A stretch of 10,456 nucleotides of DNA from JAEUSI01 sp036782915 (GTDB taxonomy: Bacteria; Bacteroidota; Ignavibacteria; Tepidaquicellales; Tepidaquicellaceae): positions 1 through 10,456 of the forward strand of contig DAIPYE010000117.1 in the NCBI GenBank assembly GCA_036782915.1, in the 5' to 3' direction. A program made the translations under genes and the position numbers. The notes beneath the pieces were generated by a model that saw only the letters and a program-made list of their open reading frames with translations, was not told where the DNA came from and made no database searches. Within the stretch, counting starts at the first letter, position 1; every line of letters begins with the position of its first letter. Shown here in pieces: positions 1 through 6,934 of the stretch.

Positions 1-2
1 TG

Positions 3-1184
3 TCGGCAATGATCCTACTGGTAAGCGACTCAAATCATATTTATCTGAACAATATTAATAATACAGGTCATGATGGAATTAACTGTATTGGATATGGAAA
101 TGTCATTGAAAAAAATGTAATTGCAAATTCAATACTGCTTTTGAATGACGGAGGGGCAATAAAAAGCTATGGGCAGAATACTGCGAATTCCGTCTGGAAT
201 AATAACTTTGCCGTCAATGCACCCGGAAATCTTGAAGCAACATTGTTAAAATATAATAACATAATTTCTTCAGGGATCTATCTTGATGACTATTGCAATA
301 ATATGAAAATTGTCGATAATACTATTGTAAAAGGCGGAATGGCTGGAATTTATCTGAACAATAATATTAAAAATATTATTATAAAGGGAAATGTCTGTTA
401 CGATAATCCTGCAGGCATATATTTTCTTCAATATACCGATTTTATGACCGGAAATTTTATTTCAGGAAATACTTTCTTTGGAATAAACAGCAGTCAGATC
501 TCAATTTTGTCGAATTCCGCCAAAGGTATCCATTCTCCCGGAAGATTTGAAAGTAATTATTATGCAAATCCGGAAGTTGAAGATCAGTTTGTTTTCCAAA
601 CCGGACAAATTAAAACAGGCGAGAATTTTATGAGGTTTAAAAATCAACTTGGGAATAACTCAGATTTAAATTCAAAAGTTATAACCGGAGGTGAAATAAA
701 ATACTCGAAGCTGTTTTCTAATATGACAGATGATACCTCCATAGTATTGTTGAATACCGGCAGATTATATTTCGATATAGAATTAAAAAGTATTTATGGC
801 TCTGTAAAGTTACTTCCGTATACATCTAAAATAATTATTTCTGATAAAAGTATGGAAGATTACGGAACATTAAATATTGCAGGCGGCCCTTTGAAATTCG
901 GGCACGTCAATGAAGATGGTTTCCGGGATTTGAAATGGTATAAAATTTATGGAGAAAATGTAAATGAAAAAATTACAGTAAGTGCGCCTGAAGGTTTTTT
1001 GATAAGTTTATCTGATTATTCTGGATTTTCCAGGAGTTTGACATTATATCCGGCTTCAGGAAGTATTGAAAAAATTATATTTGTAAGATTTGAACCTGAA
1101 GACGACAAAGGTTATTTTGATTTTATTACAAATTCTTCTGGAAATATAGTTACCAAAGTAAAAGTCTCAGGCAATGCCAGATAG
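3..1184 (+). CDS. Parallel beta-helix repeat protein with C-terminal Ig-like domain (5' partial)
   Basis: The reading frame is open to the left edge (Ser-Ala precede the first Met at position 9), so the true start lies upstream and only the last ~393 residues are seen. Residues about 1-175, counted from that Met, are rich in Asn-Gly-Ile-x-h patterns (for example GIYLDDYCNN, AGIYLNNNIKN, NIIIKGNVCYDN), typical of right-handed parallel beta-helix proteins such as NosD/pectate-lyase-like carbohydrate-binding or polysaccharide-cleaving proteins. Residues about 310-391 resemble an Ig-like domain common in large secreted Bacteroidota/Ignavibacteriota proteins: ITVSAPEGF, then SLTLYPASGS, then FVRFEP, ending in VKVSG. 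No sorting tail or membrane segment follows. An extracellular role on polysaccharide is likely, but binding versus cleavage cannot be decided without the N-terminus. It converges on the next gene with only 22 bases between stop codons. Confidence 0.75.
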   Translation, partial: SAMILLVSDSNHIYLNNINNTGHDGINCIGYGNVIEKNVIANSILLLNDGGAIKSYGQNTANSVWNNNFAVNAPGNLEATLLKYNNIISSGIYLDDYCNNMKIVDNTIVKGGMAGIYLNNNIKNIIIKGNVCYDNPAGIYFLQYTDFMTGNFISGNTFFGINSSQISILSNSAKGIHSPGRFESNYYANPEVEDQFVFQTGQIKTGENFMRFKNQLGNNSDLNSKVITGGEIKYSKLFSNMTDDTSIVLLNTGRLYFDIELKSIYGSVKLLPYTSKIIISDKSMEDYGTLNIAGGPLKFGHVNEDGFRDLKWYKIYGENVNEKITVSAPEGFLISLSDYSGFSRSLTLYPASGSIEKIIFVRFEPEDDKGYFDFITNSSGNIVTKVKVSGNAR

Positions 1185-1206
1185 AAATATTATTTATGAT
1201 TTAGCT

Positions 1207-1995
1207 TTATTGCCACAGATCTGAGTTCCGGAAGAAACCTTCTTTTTTTACAAAAGTAATATCGATCTGTCCCAAAGCATTATCGAAAGGTCTTCTCAGA
1301 AAACCCGGGAAGTCATATACTTCATATCCGCGTTCTGCCATAAATTTAACTACTTCTGAAAATAAAGGTGTGCCTTTTATAAATTCAAAAAATGAAACTT
1401 CCAGAATAAAAACTTCTGTCTTTCCGAATAAAATTTCACTTCCTTTTAATACCTCTAATTCAAATCCCTGTACATCTAATTTCACTAATTCCGGAATTTC
1501 AATTTCCTTTTTTTCAATCAGTGAATTAATAGTTATGATTTTTACCTCACGCTGAACTTTTGAAGATTTTAGATATGTATTTTCATCCTGCAGGAAATTT
1601 GCTCCGGCTAATTCTTTTTCTGTAGTTAAATAAAGTATTCCTTCGGCAGCGCCTGCGCCGTTCAGGAAATATTTAGAAGGCGGATATTCATTGCAGAATT
1701 CTTTAAGGTTAATTTCCATTTCTTCAAGAGGTTCTATCAGATATATCGTAGAGCCAGGAAAAAACTCCTTTGCTGTTCTTGCCCATTCGGCAGAATGTGC
1801 TCCTACATCTAAAATATATTTACATTTAAAACCTCTTAAGGCAAGGTCATAAAGCTGTAAACCAATGCTGCCAATAGGTTTATCGCGGGATAAATGAGTT
1901 TTCCTTACAAATCTTTTAAAGAATCTTTTAAGCTTTTTATATAACCGGACCGGTATTCCTAAAAGCCGGTATAAATATAATTTTAAAGTGGACAA
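1207..1995 (-). CDS. FkbM-family SAM-dependent methyltransferase
   Basis: This 262-residue protein has the FkbM-type methyltransferase signature. SAM-binding motif I is YILDVGAHSAEW (residues 60-71), the acidic end of strand 2 is LIEP (86-89), and the family-typical LVKLDVQGFELEVLKG block lies at 170-185. FkbM enzymes usually O-methylate sugars or polyketide hydroxyls; here a sugar of a surface glycan is the likely substrate. The N-terminus (residues 1-35) is strongly basic with hydrophobic residues (RLYKKLKRFFKRFVRK) and could lie against the membrane or nucleic acid, but it is not a signal peptide. The start is a TTG at 1993-1995, immediately preceded by an in-frame TGA, and no Met follows until residue 93, well past motif I, so TTG or another non-ATG codon must be used unless a frameshift exists upstream. 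It is last in the minus-strand series, 70 bases after the sulfotransferase gene. Confidence 0.88.
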   Translation of the reverse strand: MSTLKLYLYRLLGIPVRLYKKLKRFFKRFVRKTHLSRDKPIGSIGLQLYDLALRGFKCKYILDVGAHSAEWARTAKEFFPGSTIYLIEPLEEMEINLKEFCNEYPPSKYFLNGAGAAEGILYLTTEKELAGANFLQDENTYLKSSKVQREVKIITINSLIEKKEIEIPELVKLDVQGFELEVLKGSEILFGKTEVFILEVSFFEFIKGTPLFSEVVKFMAERGYEVYDFPGFLRRPFDNALGQIDITFVKKEGFFRNSDLWQ

Positions 1996-2065
1996 TCATT
2001 TTAAATTAAATTCAAAATAATAATACATGATAATTTAGATAGTATATGAATTCTTAAACTGTAGT

Positions 2066-3622
2066 TCATGTATGTTTATTTCTTACATTTAAAATTGTTT
2101 CATCCAGTTTTTCGGTGCAATAATCATAAATCATATAATCGAGCTTGTTCTTCCTTTTGAATTCTGAAATGAATTCAGGAGAAAGCTTTGAAAGCTGATC
2201 ATCTTTTTCTGATCTGTTTGCAAAAGGCAAAGTGAGCTTTTTCTTATTTAAAAGTTCGGCTAAAATATCAAAAGATTCCTGCATTCTTTCTACAATACCT
2301 ATGAAAAAATATCTGTCAAGAACTTCTTTGTAATTATTCTCGTCACACGGGATCAGCTTAGAAATTAAATTTTCATCATTGCTAATAACTTCTTCCAGCG
2401 GATAACCTGTATTCCATTCATCATTCTTTGTATAATAATAAAGAGATGCTCTGAAATTCAATGGATCTCTTATAAAAGTGAAAATTTTATATTCATTTTT
2501 CTTTTCTATCAGCTCGGGATACCGCTGATGCAAGAACACTCCGTCAAATTGAAAATGGCTTATAATGCAATTATCCGATGTAAGATTTAAAGTATTAAGT
2601 TTGTATTTAATGAAATTATTAACATTCCCTGAAAACTCTACTCTGTCAATTTCAACCTGAAACCAGTTTTCTATAGTTTCCGCTAATGAAGTACCTCCGC
2701 ATTTAATCAAATGATGAAAAATATATGCAGGTGTCTTTTCGAGATACTGATTAGGTTTAGTCATAGTAATTGTGTTTAAAGCCGGAGTATTTTTTCGCCA
2801 TAAATAATTATATGAAACAAGTCTTTTATTGGATTTCGGATTTTCATGATTATAGAAATCCAATAAGTCAGGATCATCTATTACTCTGGAATGATTCAAT
2901 GATTTGGTCAGCGGAGTATATTCTCCGGTCATGGGAGTAACTTCTTTTGTAATATAGAGAAGATATGGATTGGTTATAACATAAGGAGCCATAAGGTTAC
3001 CGGTAAAATTTAACAAAGCATAACCACTTTTTTTTAACATTTTATTAATATTCCCGAGAATTGTTTTATGTCCTTGATCATCACTTTTAATATCTTCAAA
3101 TCCTGAATTTGAGTAGATAAAATCAAAGTAATCTGCAGGAATCCCATTTATAGTTTTGACTTCGCTTATATTTGTCAATGGAGAACTGTTACTTGCAATT
3201 TCTGAAATATCCTTTAAAAGTAATTCCGGATTTTCTAATCTATAACATTCTCTTTGGAATCTAAAATGATTAATAACATAATCGTCACCTTTTCCAATCT
3301 CCAGAATTCTTGCACCTTCCATTATGTTATCCATAATAAACGAAAACACAAGTAAATTTTGATATGTTTGCAAATCGTATTCATCTTTAGTAATTTTTCT
3401 GCCATACAAAAGTTCATCATAATGTTTATTTTGAAAAAATTTTATATGGTAATTTTTTGAATGTGCAAATATCTGAAAATCTTCACGGGTTAACGGGTCA
3501 ATTTTTTGTTCTTCCCAGTTTATTTCGTCATTCATAAATTTCTCATCGTTTTCCCGATATTCATTTCCGAAGTTATCATTTAATTTTGGTTCTATAACTT
3601 TCTCAGTATTGGTTTCCGGCAT
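2066..3622 (-). CDS. Fusion protein: methyltransferase-like domain + PAPS-dependent sulfotransferase
   Basis: The protein has 518 residues in two domains. Residues ~47-278 align without gaps over the conserved block (about 30 of 74 identities by hand) with the two tandem genes at 7895-8691 and 8767-9534. Shared features include the SKN-x-H block (55-59), TYQN-LLVF-SFI-DN (87-99), motif I ILEIGKGDD (106-114), YFDFIYSNS (165-173) and the closing SYNYLWRK (270-277). Residues ~298-518 form a sulfotransferase domain: the 5'-phosphosulfate loop is HHLIKCGGTSLAE (303-315) and the 3'-phosphate site is FTFIRDPLNFRASLYYY (381-397), with the RDP Arg and a Ser. Such HxxKxGGTS enzymes transfer sulfate from PAPS to hydroxyls of carbohydrates. 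It starts 52 bases downstream of cysN, so its cofactor supply is probably co-transcribed. The methyltransferase motif is degenerate (GKGDD; the usual EH is ED), so that half may bind acceptor rather than catalyse. There is no signal peptide, so the cytoplasm is expected. Confidence 0.85.
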   Translation of the reverse strand: MPETNTEKVIEPKLNDNFGNEYRENDEKFMNDEINWEEQKIDPLTREDFQIFAHSKNYHIKFFQNKHYDELLYGRKITKDEYDLQTYQNLLVFSFIMDNIMEGARILEIGKGDDYVINHFRFQRECYRLENPELLLKDISEIASNSSPLTNISEVKTINGIPADYFDFIYSNSGFEDIKSDDQGHKTILGNINKMLKKSGYALLNFTGNLMAPYVITNPYLLYITKEVTPMTGEYTPLTKSLNHSRVIDDPDLLDFYNHENPKSNKRLVSYNYLWRKNTPALNTITMTKPNQYLEKTPAYIFHHLIKCGGTSLAETIENWFQVEIDRVEFSGNVNNFIKYKLNTLNLTSDNCIISHFQFDGVFLHQRYPELIEKKNEYKIFTFIRDPLNFRASLYYYTKNDEWNTGYPLEEVISNDENLISKLIPCDENNYKEVLDRYFFIGIVERMQESFDILAELLNKKKLTLPFANRSEKDDQLSKLSPEFISEFKRKNKLDYMIYDYCTEKLDETILNVRNKHT

Positions 3623-3674
3623 TTAGTTAATTTTAAATTCTGATTTATTTTAATTTTGTATTTCTATAATTTTA

Positions 3675-4934
3675 TTAAATGATCATTCCTGCTGCTACAG
3701 TTTCTTTTGTACCTTCATCAATAAGTATTAGGCTGCCTGTATTTCTGTTCCTGCTGTAACTGTCAAAAAACAACGGTTGAGTAGTGCGGAGTCTTACTCT
3801 TGCAATATCATTCATTTTCAGGTCTTTATCATCTTCGATTCTGTGCAATGTGTTTATATCTATTTTATAATTTATTTCTTTTATCAGGGCTTTTGCTTCG
3901 CGGGTAGTGTGCATTAAAATATATTTTGCAGACGGATTCACCGGTTTATTATTCAGCCAGCATAAGATCACTTCCAAATCCTGTCCGACTTCCGGCTGAT
4001 TATGAGCCCTTACTAACATATCTCCTCTGCTTATATCAATATCATTTTCCAGTGTTATTGTTACTGACATAGGAGCAAATGCTTCCTCTATAGGTCCTTC
4101 ATATGTATCAATTGATTTTATTTTTGAAGTAAATCCGGAAGGCAAAACGGTAATGTCATCTCCGGGTTTAAAAACTCCTCCTGCTATTCTGCCGGCATAG
4201 CCTCTGTAGTCATGGTTAAGATCAGACTGAGGTCTGATCACATACTGAACCGGGAATCTGCAGTCTATATGATTATTATCGCTGCCTATATGAATATTCT
4301 CCAGAAGATAAAGCAGAGTAGAGCCTTCATACCAGTCCATTTTGTCTGATCTTTCAACAACGTTGTCGCCTGCCAGAGCGCTGATTGGAATGAACTGAAT
4401 ATCCTTTACTTCCAGCTTTGATGCAAATGTTTTATAATCACTGACTATCTTTTCATAAACTTCCTGATCATAATTAACAAGGTCCATTTTGTTTACACAA
4501 AGAATAATATGATTGATCTTCAAAAGTGATGCAATCAGAGAATGTCTGCAGGTTTGCTCAGCAACTCCGTTTCTTGCGTCAACTAATATCAGTGCTAGGT
4601 TGGCAGTAGAAGCTCCGGTTACCATATTTCTTGTGTATTGAATATGTCCCGGTGTGTCTGCAATAATAAATTTTCTTTTAGGTGTGGAAAAATATCTGTA
4701 AGCAACGTCTATTGTAATGCTTTGCTCACGTTCTGCCTTTAAACCGTCTGTAAATAATGACAGATCAAGATAATCAAGACCTTTGAATTCGCTTGACTTT
4801 TTTACAGCATCAAGCTGGTCTTCGAAAATTGCTTTCGAATCATATAAAAGTCTCCCAATCAAGGTACTCTTTCCGTCATCCACACTTCCGGCAGTAGTAA
4901 ATCTCAATAACTCGTTTGTATAATAATCTGTCAT
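3675..4934 (-). CDS. cysN: Sulfate adenylyltransferase subunit 1 (GTPase subunit of ATP sulfurylase)
   Basis: CysN is the GTPase that drives sulfate activation (ATP + sulfate to APS + pyrophosphate) in complex with CysD. All translation-factor-type GTPase motifs are present: G1 GSVDDGKS (residues 16-23), the G2 region around T74 in EREQSITIDVAYRYF, G3 DTPGH (93-97), G4 NKMD (148-151) and G5 SAL (185-187). EF-Tu-like beta-barrel domains follow from about residue 225. The length, 419 residues, is that of a stand-alone CysN: there is no APS kinase domain at the C-terminus, consistent with a separate cysC here. The ATG start at 4932-4934 is placed just before the canonical LLRFTTAGSVDDGKS opening. 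It lies 142 bases downstream of cysD across a repeat-filled spacer, and directly upstream of the sulfotransferase gene. Confidence 0.97.
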   Translation of the reverse strand: MTDYYTNELLRFTTAGSVDDGKSTLIGRLLYDSKAIFEDQLDAVKKSSEFKGLDYLDLSLFTDGLKAEREQSITIDVAYRYFSTPKRKFIIADTPGHIQYTRNMVTGASTANLALILVDARNGVAEQTCRHSLIASLLKINHIILCVNKMDLVNYDQEVYEKIVSDYKTFASKLEVKDIQFIPISALAGDNVVERSDKMDWYEGSTLLYLLENIHIGSDNNHIDCRFPVQYVIRPQSDLNHDYRGYAGRIAGGVFKPGDDITVLPSGFTSKIKSIDTYEGPIEEAFAPMSVTITLENDIDISRGDMLVRAHNQPEVGQDLEVILCWLNNKPVNPSAKYILMHTTREAKALIKEINYKIDINTLHRIEDDKDLKMNDIARVRLRTTQPLFFDSYSRNRNTGSLILIDEGTKETVAAGMII

Positions 4935-4980
4935 TGTTATTTTAAATTGTTATTTGTTTAAATTATTAATTCCACATTCT

Positions 4981-5079
4981 GAAATCCAAAATCCAAATCT
5001 AAAACCCAAATTCAAAATCCAAATCTAAATATAAAATCCAAATACAAATCTAATATCCAAAATCAAAGATCTAAAATCA
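4981..5079. repeat. Degenerate 6-7 nt tandem repeat array between cysD and cysN
   Basis: About 100 bases of the 142-base cysD-cysN spacer consist of variants of GATTTTG / GATTTA read on the minus strand (AAAATCC / AAATCTA on plus), around 15 units with point differences and 6- or 7-base spacing. The array begins exactly at the cysD stop codon and ends about 45 bases before the cysN ATG. It encodes nothing convincing and has no spacers or dyads, so it is not CRISPR. It could be slipped-strand microsatellite expansion or a transcribed spacer that sets the cysD:cysN ratio. The minus-strand (mRNA) copy is U/G-rich. Confidence 0.8.
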
Positions 5080-5982
5080 AAAGTATCCTTCACGCTTTCT
5101 GTCTTCCATTGCGGAATCAGAACGTTTGTCATCTTCTCTCGTGCCTCTTTCTGTCTGACGGGAAACTGAAATTTCCTTTATAATATCTTCTAATGTATTT
5201 GCTTCAGAAAATACTGCCCCTGTACAGGTCATATCTCCGATTGTTCTGAATCGTATCTGAAGTACTTCCGGTGTTTCTGTTTCTCTTAATTTCAAATAAC
5301 CCGAAAAAGCTAAAATTGTACCGTTCCTTCTTATACATTCTCTTTCATGTGTAAAATACAATCCCGGCAGCTTTATATTTTCCATGTGAATGTAATTCCA
5401 GACATCCATTTCTGTCCAGTTACTTATTGGGAATACTCTGAAATGTTCACCGTGATTTTTTTTGCCGTTAAATAAATTCCACAATTCAGGTCTCTGGTTT
5501 TTAGGATCCCACTGTCCGAATTCGTCTCTGTGAGAAAAAAATCTTTCTTTAGCGCGCGCTTTTTCCTCGTCTCGTCTTGCGCCGCCCATTGCCGCATCTA
5601 TTTTATATTCTTCAAGTGTATCCAGTAATGTTACAGTCTGAAGCATATTTCTGCTGGCATTGAACCCTGTTTCTTCTTTAACTTTTCCGCTGTCAATGGT
5701 TTCCTGAACATATCCTATGATAAGCTTTACTCCAAGCTCACTTATTAGATCGTCCCTGTAAACAAGAGTATCAGGGAAATTATGTCCTGTGTCTATATGA
5801 ATAAGGGGAAAAGGGATCTTTGCAGGATGAAATGCTTTCCTTGCAAGATGAGATAAAACTATAGAATCTTTTCCGCCGGAAAATAATAATGCAGGTCTGT
5901 CGAATTGTGCAGCAACTTCTCTGATAATGAATATTGATTCTGATTCTAACTCTTTTAAAAAATTTAAATTATAATTTTCCAT
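5077..5982 (-). CDS. cysD: Sulfate adenylyltransferase subunit 2 (catalytic subunit of ATP sulfurylase)
   Basis: CysD is the PP-loop (adenine-nucleotide alpha-hydrolase-like) subunit that adenylylates sulfate to APS with CysN. The PP-loop SGGKDS is at residues 35-40, and the family hallmark GGARRDEEKARAKER is at 133-147, followed by WDPKNQRPELW and the C-terminal KREGYF, close to the E. coli protein end to end. The ATG at 5980-5982 is preferred as start: it gives 301 residues beginning MENYNLNFLKELESES, which lines up with the E. coli CysD N-terminus. A longer form would use a TTG at 5989-5991, touching the cysC stop codon. The gap to cysC is 9 bases, so the two are surely co-transcribed. The stop codon abuts a degenerate repeat array. 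Confidence 0.97.
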   Translation of the reverse strand: MENYNLNFLKELESESIFIIREVAAQFDRPALLFSGGKDSIVLSHLARKAFHPAKIPFPLIHIDTGHNFPDTLVYRDDLISELGVKLIIGYVQETIDSGKVKEETGFNASRNMLQTVTLLDTLEEYKIDAAMGGARRDEEKARAKERFFSHRDEFGQWDPKNQRPELWNLFNGKKNHGEHFRVFPISNWTEMDVWNYIHMENIKLPGLYFTHERECIRRNGTILAFSGYLKLRETETPEVLQIRFRTIGDMTCTGAVFSEANTLEDIIKEISVSRQTERGTREDDKRSDSAMEDRKREGYF

Positions 5983-5991
5983 TTCATGCAA

Positions 5992-6588
5992 TTAGATAAT
6001 TAATTTTTCTTTTATTAATTCAAATAATTTACCGGCTGATTCTTTTAAAGATAATTTATCAGTTTCTATTGTGATCTCCGGATTTTCCGGTTCTTCATAC
6101 GGAGAGTCAATCCCTGTAAATTCTTTGATTTTTCCTTCTCTTGCTTTTTTGTATAAGCCTTTTACATCTCTTTCTTCACAAATCTCAACCGGGCATTTTA
6201 CATAAACTTCTATAAACTCATTTTTATTCAATAACTGTCTTACAGTGATTCGGTCTTCTCTGAATGGAGAGATAAAAGCTGTTAAAACTACAACTCCTGA
6301 ATCTACCATTAACTTCGATACTTCTCCGATCCTTCTAATATTCTCTTTCCTGTCAGTTTCACTGAAACCAAGATCTTTATTCAATCCGTGTCTTATATTA
6401 TCACCATCAAGAATATATGTTAAAATCCCCGAGGAAATTAATTTCTGTTCAAGTTCATTTGAAAGTGTGGATTTACCTGATCCTGATAAACCAGTAAACC
6501 AAATGACAAACGATCTGTTTCCCAATAATTTATTTCTGTCGCTTTTTGAAGTATTATGTAAATGAGGAATAATATCAGGACTACTCAT
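5992..6588 (-). CDS. cysC: Adenylylsulfate (APS) kinase
   Basis: CysC phosphorylates APS at the 3' position with ATP to make PAPS, the universal sulfate donor. The 198-residue length is normal for a single-domain enzyme. The P-loop GLSGSGKS is at residues 33-40, the APS-binding DGDNIRHGLN at 61-70, ISPFREDR at 106-113 (containing the Ser position that is phosphorylated in the E. coli enzyme), KGLYKKAREG at 143-152 and FTGIDSPYEEPE at 157-168. It is first in the minus-strand series, so its upstream region (6589 onward) should carry the promoter for PAPS synthesis and the sulfotransferase. No purine-rich ribosome site precedes the ATG. With no cysH or sulfite reductase nearby, its product most likely feeds sulfotransfer. 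Confidence 0.97.
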   Translation of the reverse strand: MSSPDIIPHLHNTSKSDRNKLLGNRSFVIWFTGLSGSGKSTLSNELEQKLISSGILTYILDGDNIRHGLNKDLGFSETDRKENIRRIGEVSKLMVDSGVVVLTAFISPFREDRITVRQLLNKNEFIEVYVKCPVEICEERDVKGLYKKAREGKIKEFTGIDSPYEEPENPEITIETDKLSLKESAGKLFELIKEKLII

Positions 6589-6687
6589 AAAGAAGAAACG
6601 CTCCGAAGTATTTAAGTCTTCGAAACATAATTGTAAAATACTTTTAAATTGTTTGTTTTAATAAAGATAAGTTTTATAAATTTTTAT

Positions 6688-6700
6688 TACAATGATTGTA
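6688..6700. promoter_or_regulatory. 13-base palindrome TACAATGATTGTA, candidate operator
   Basis: This is a perfect 6-1-6 palindrome lying 100 bases upstream of the cysC ATG and 235 bases upstream of the divergent methyltransferase gene. The layout, inverted half-sites around one central base, is like the sites of Fur/PerR/Zur-family and some other dimeric repressors. The exact sequence does not match a consensus that I can name securely. In such AT-rich DNA a 13-base palindrome can also arise by chance. Confidence 0.3.
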
Positions 6701-6801
6701 TTTTTCGGAAGCTTTTTCATCATCATATATTCTCGCTGCCTCATAAAATTTGTATTAATTACATATAAAAAAATGGATAAATTTTGATAATTTCCGATCA
6801 T

Positions 6802-6830
6802 TTGACATAAATATGTGATAATTTTATTCT
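6802..6830 (+). promoter_or_regulatory. Candidate sigma70-like promoter for the plus-strand methyltransferase genes
   Basis: An exact TTGACA (6802-6807) is followed after 17 bases by TATTCT (6825-6830), four of six matches to TATAAT. A start near 6837 would give a leader of roughly 100 bases before the ATG at 6935. If the organism belongs to Bacteroidota, whose main sigma factor prefers TTTG / TAnnTTTG, this match may mean little; I did not find a good copy of that motif in the region. Confidence 0.3.
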
Positions 6831-6934
6831 TTATGTCCTTCTATACTGGACAAAATCCTCCTTAGATTCAAAATATGAATTGAAGTTAAATTAATTGTTG
6901 AACATATTTAATAAAACAACAAGTATCTCAAAGA

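Larger units (their letters stand above)
6589..6934. promoter_or_regulatory. Divergent intergenic region between cysC and the methyltransferase series
   Basis: This 346-base AT-rich stretch has no convincing gene on either strand. By arrangement it must hold the start signals for both the leftward sulfation genes and the rightward methyltransferase genes. Seen within it are an exact 13-base palindrome (6688-6700), a sigma70-like hexamer pair facing right (6802-6830), a weak 5-bp dyad (CGAAG at 6604-6608 with CTTCG at 6618-6622), and a 6-bp dyad TTGTTG/CAACAA (6895-6900 with 6917-6922) just before the plus-strand ATG. No promoter facing cysC could be assigned with confidence. Confidence 0.7.

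Noticed and set aside
2023..2073. 8-bp inverted repeat ATACATGA (2023-2030) / TCATGTAT (2066-2073) at the end of the sulfotransferase gene, a possible terminator
   Set aside because: The loop is 35 bases, there is no T-run in the direction of transcription, and one arm overlaps the stop codon; likely chance in AT-rich DNA.
4981..5079. Repeat array as a CRISPR or a coding repeat
   Set aside because: Units are only 6-7 bases, degenerate and contiguous, with no spacers; no frame across it continues from cysD or leads into cysN.
6245..6565. Open frame on the plus strand opposite cysC (about 106 codons)
   Set aside because: It lies wholly antisense to a well-conserved APS kinase and encodes no recognisable motif; the same applies to the antisense frames at 1370-1555, 7253-7489 and 9276-9464.
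6842..6847. TATACT as a -10 box before the plus-strand methyltransferase genes
   Set aside because: No recognisable -35 hexamer lies 16-18 bases upstream; the TTGACA-based pair upstream is the better candidate.
6895..6922. TTGTTG/CAACAA dyad just before the ATG at 6935, as a riboswitch or attenuator
   Set aside because: The stem is only 6 bp with a 16-base loop and no T-run or conserved riboswitch core.
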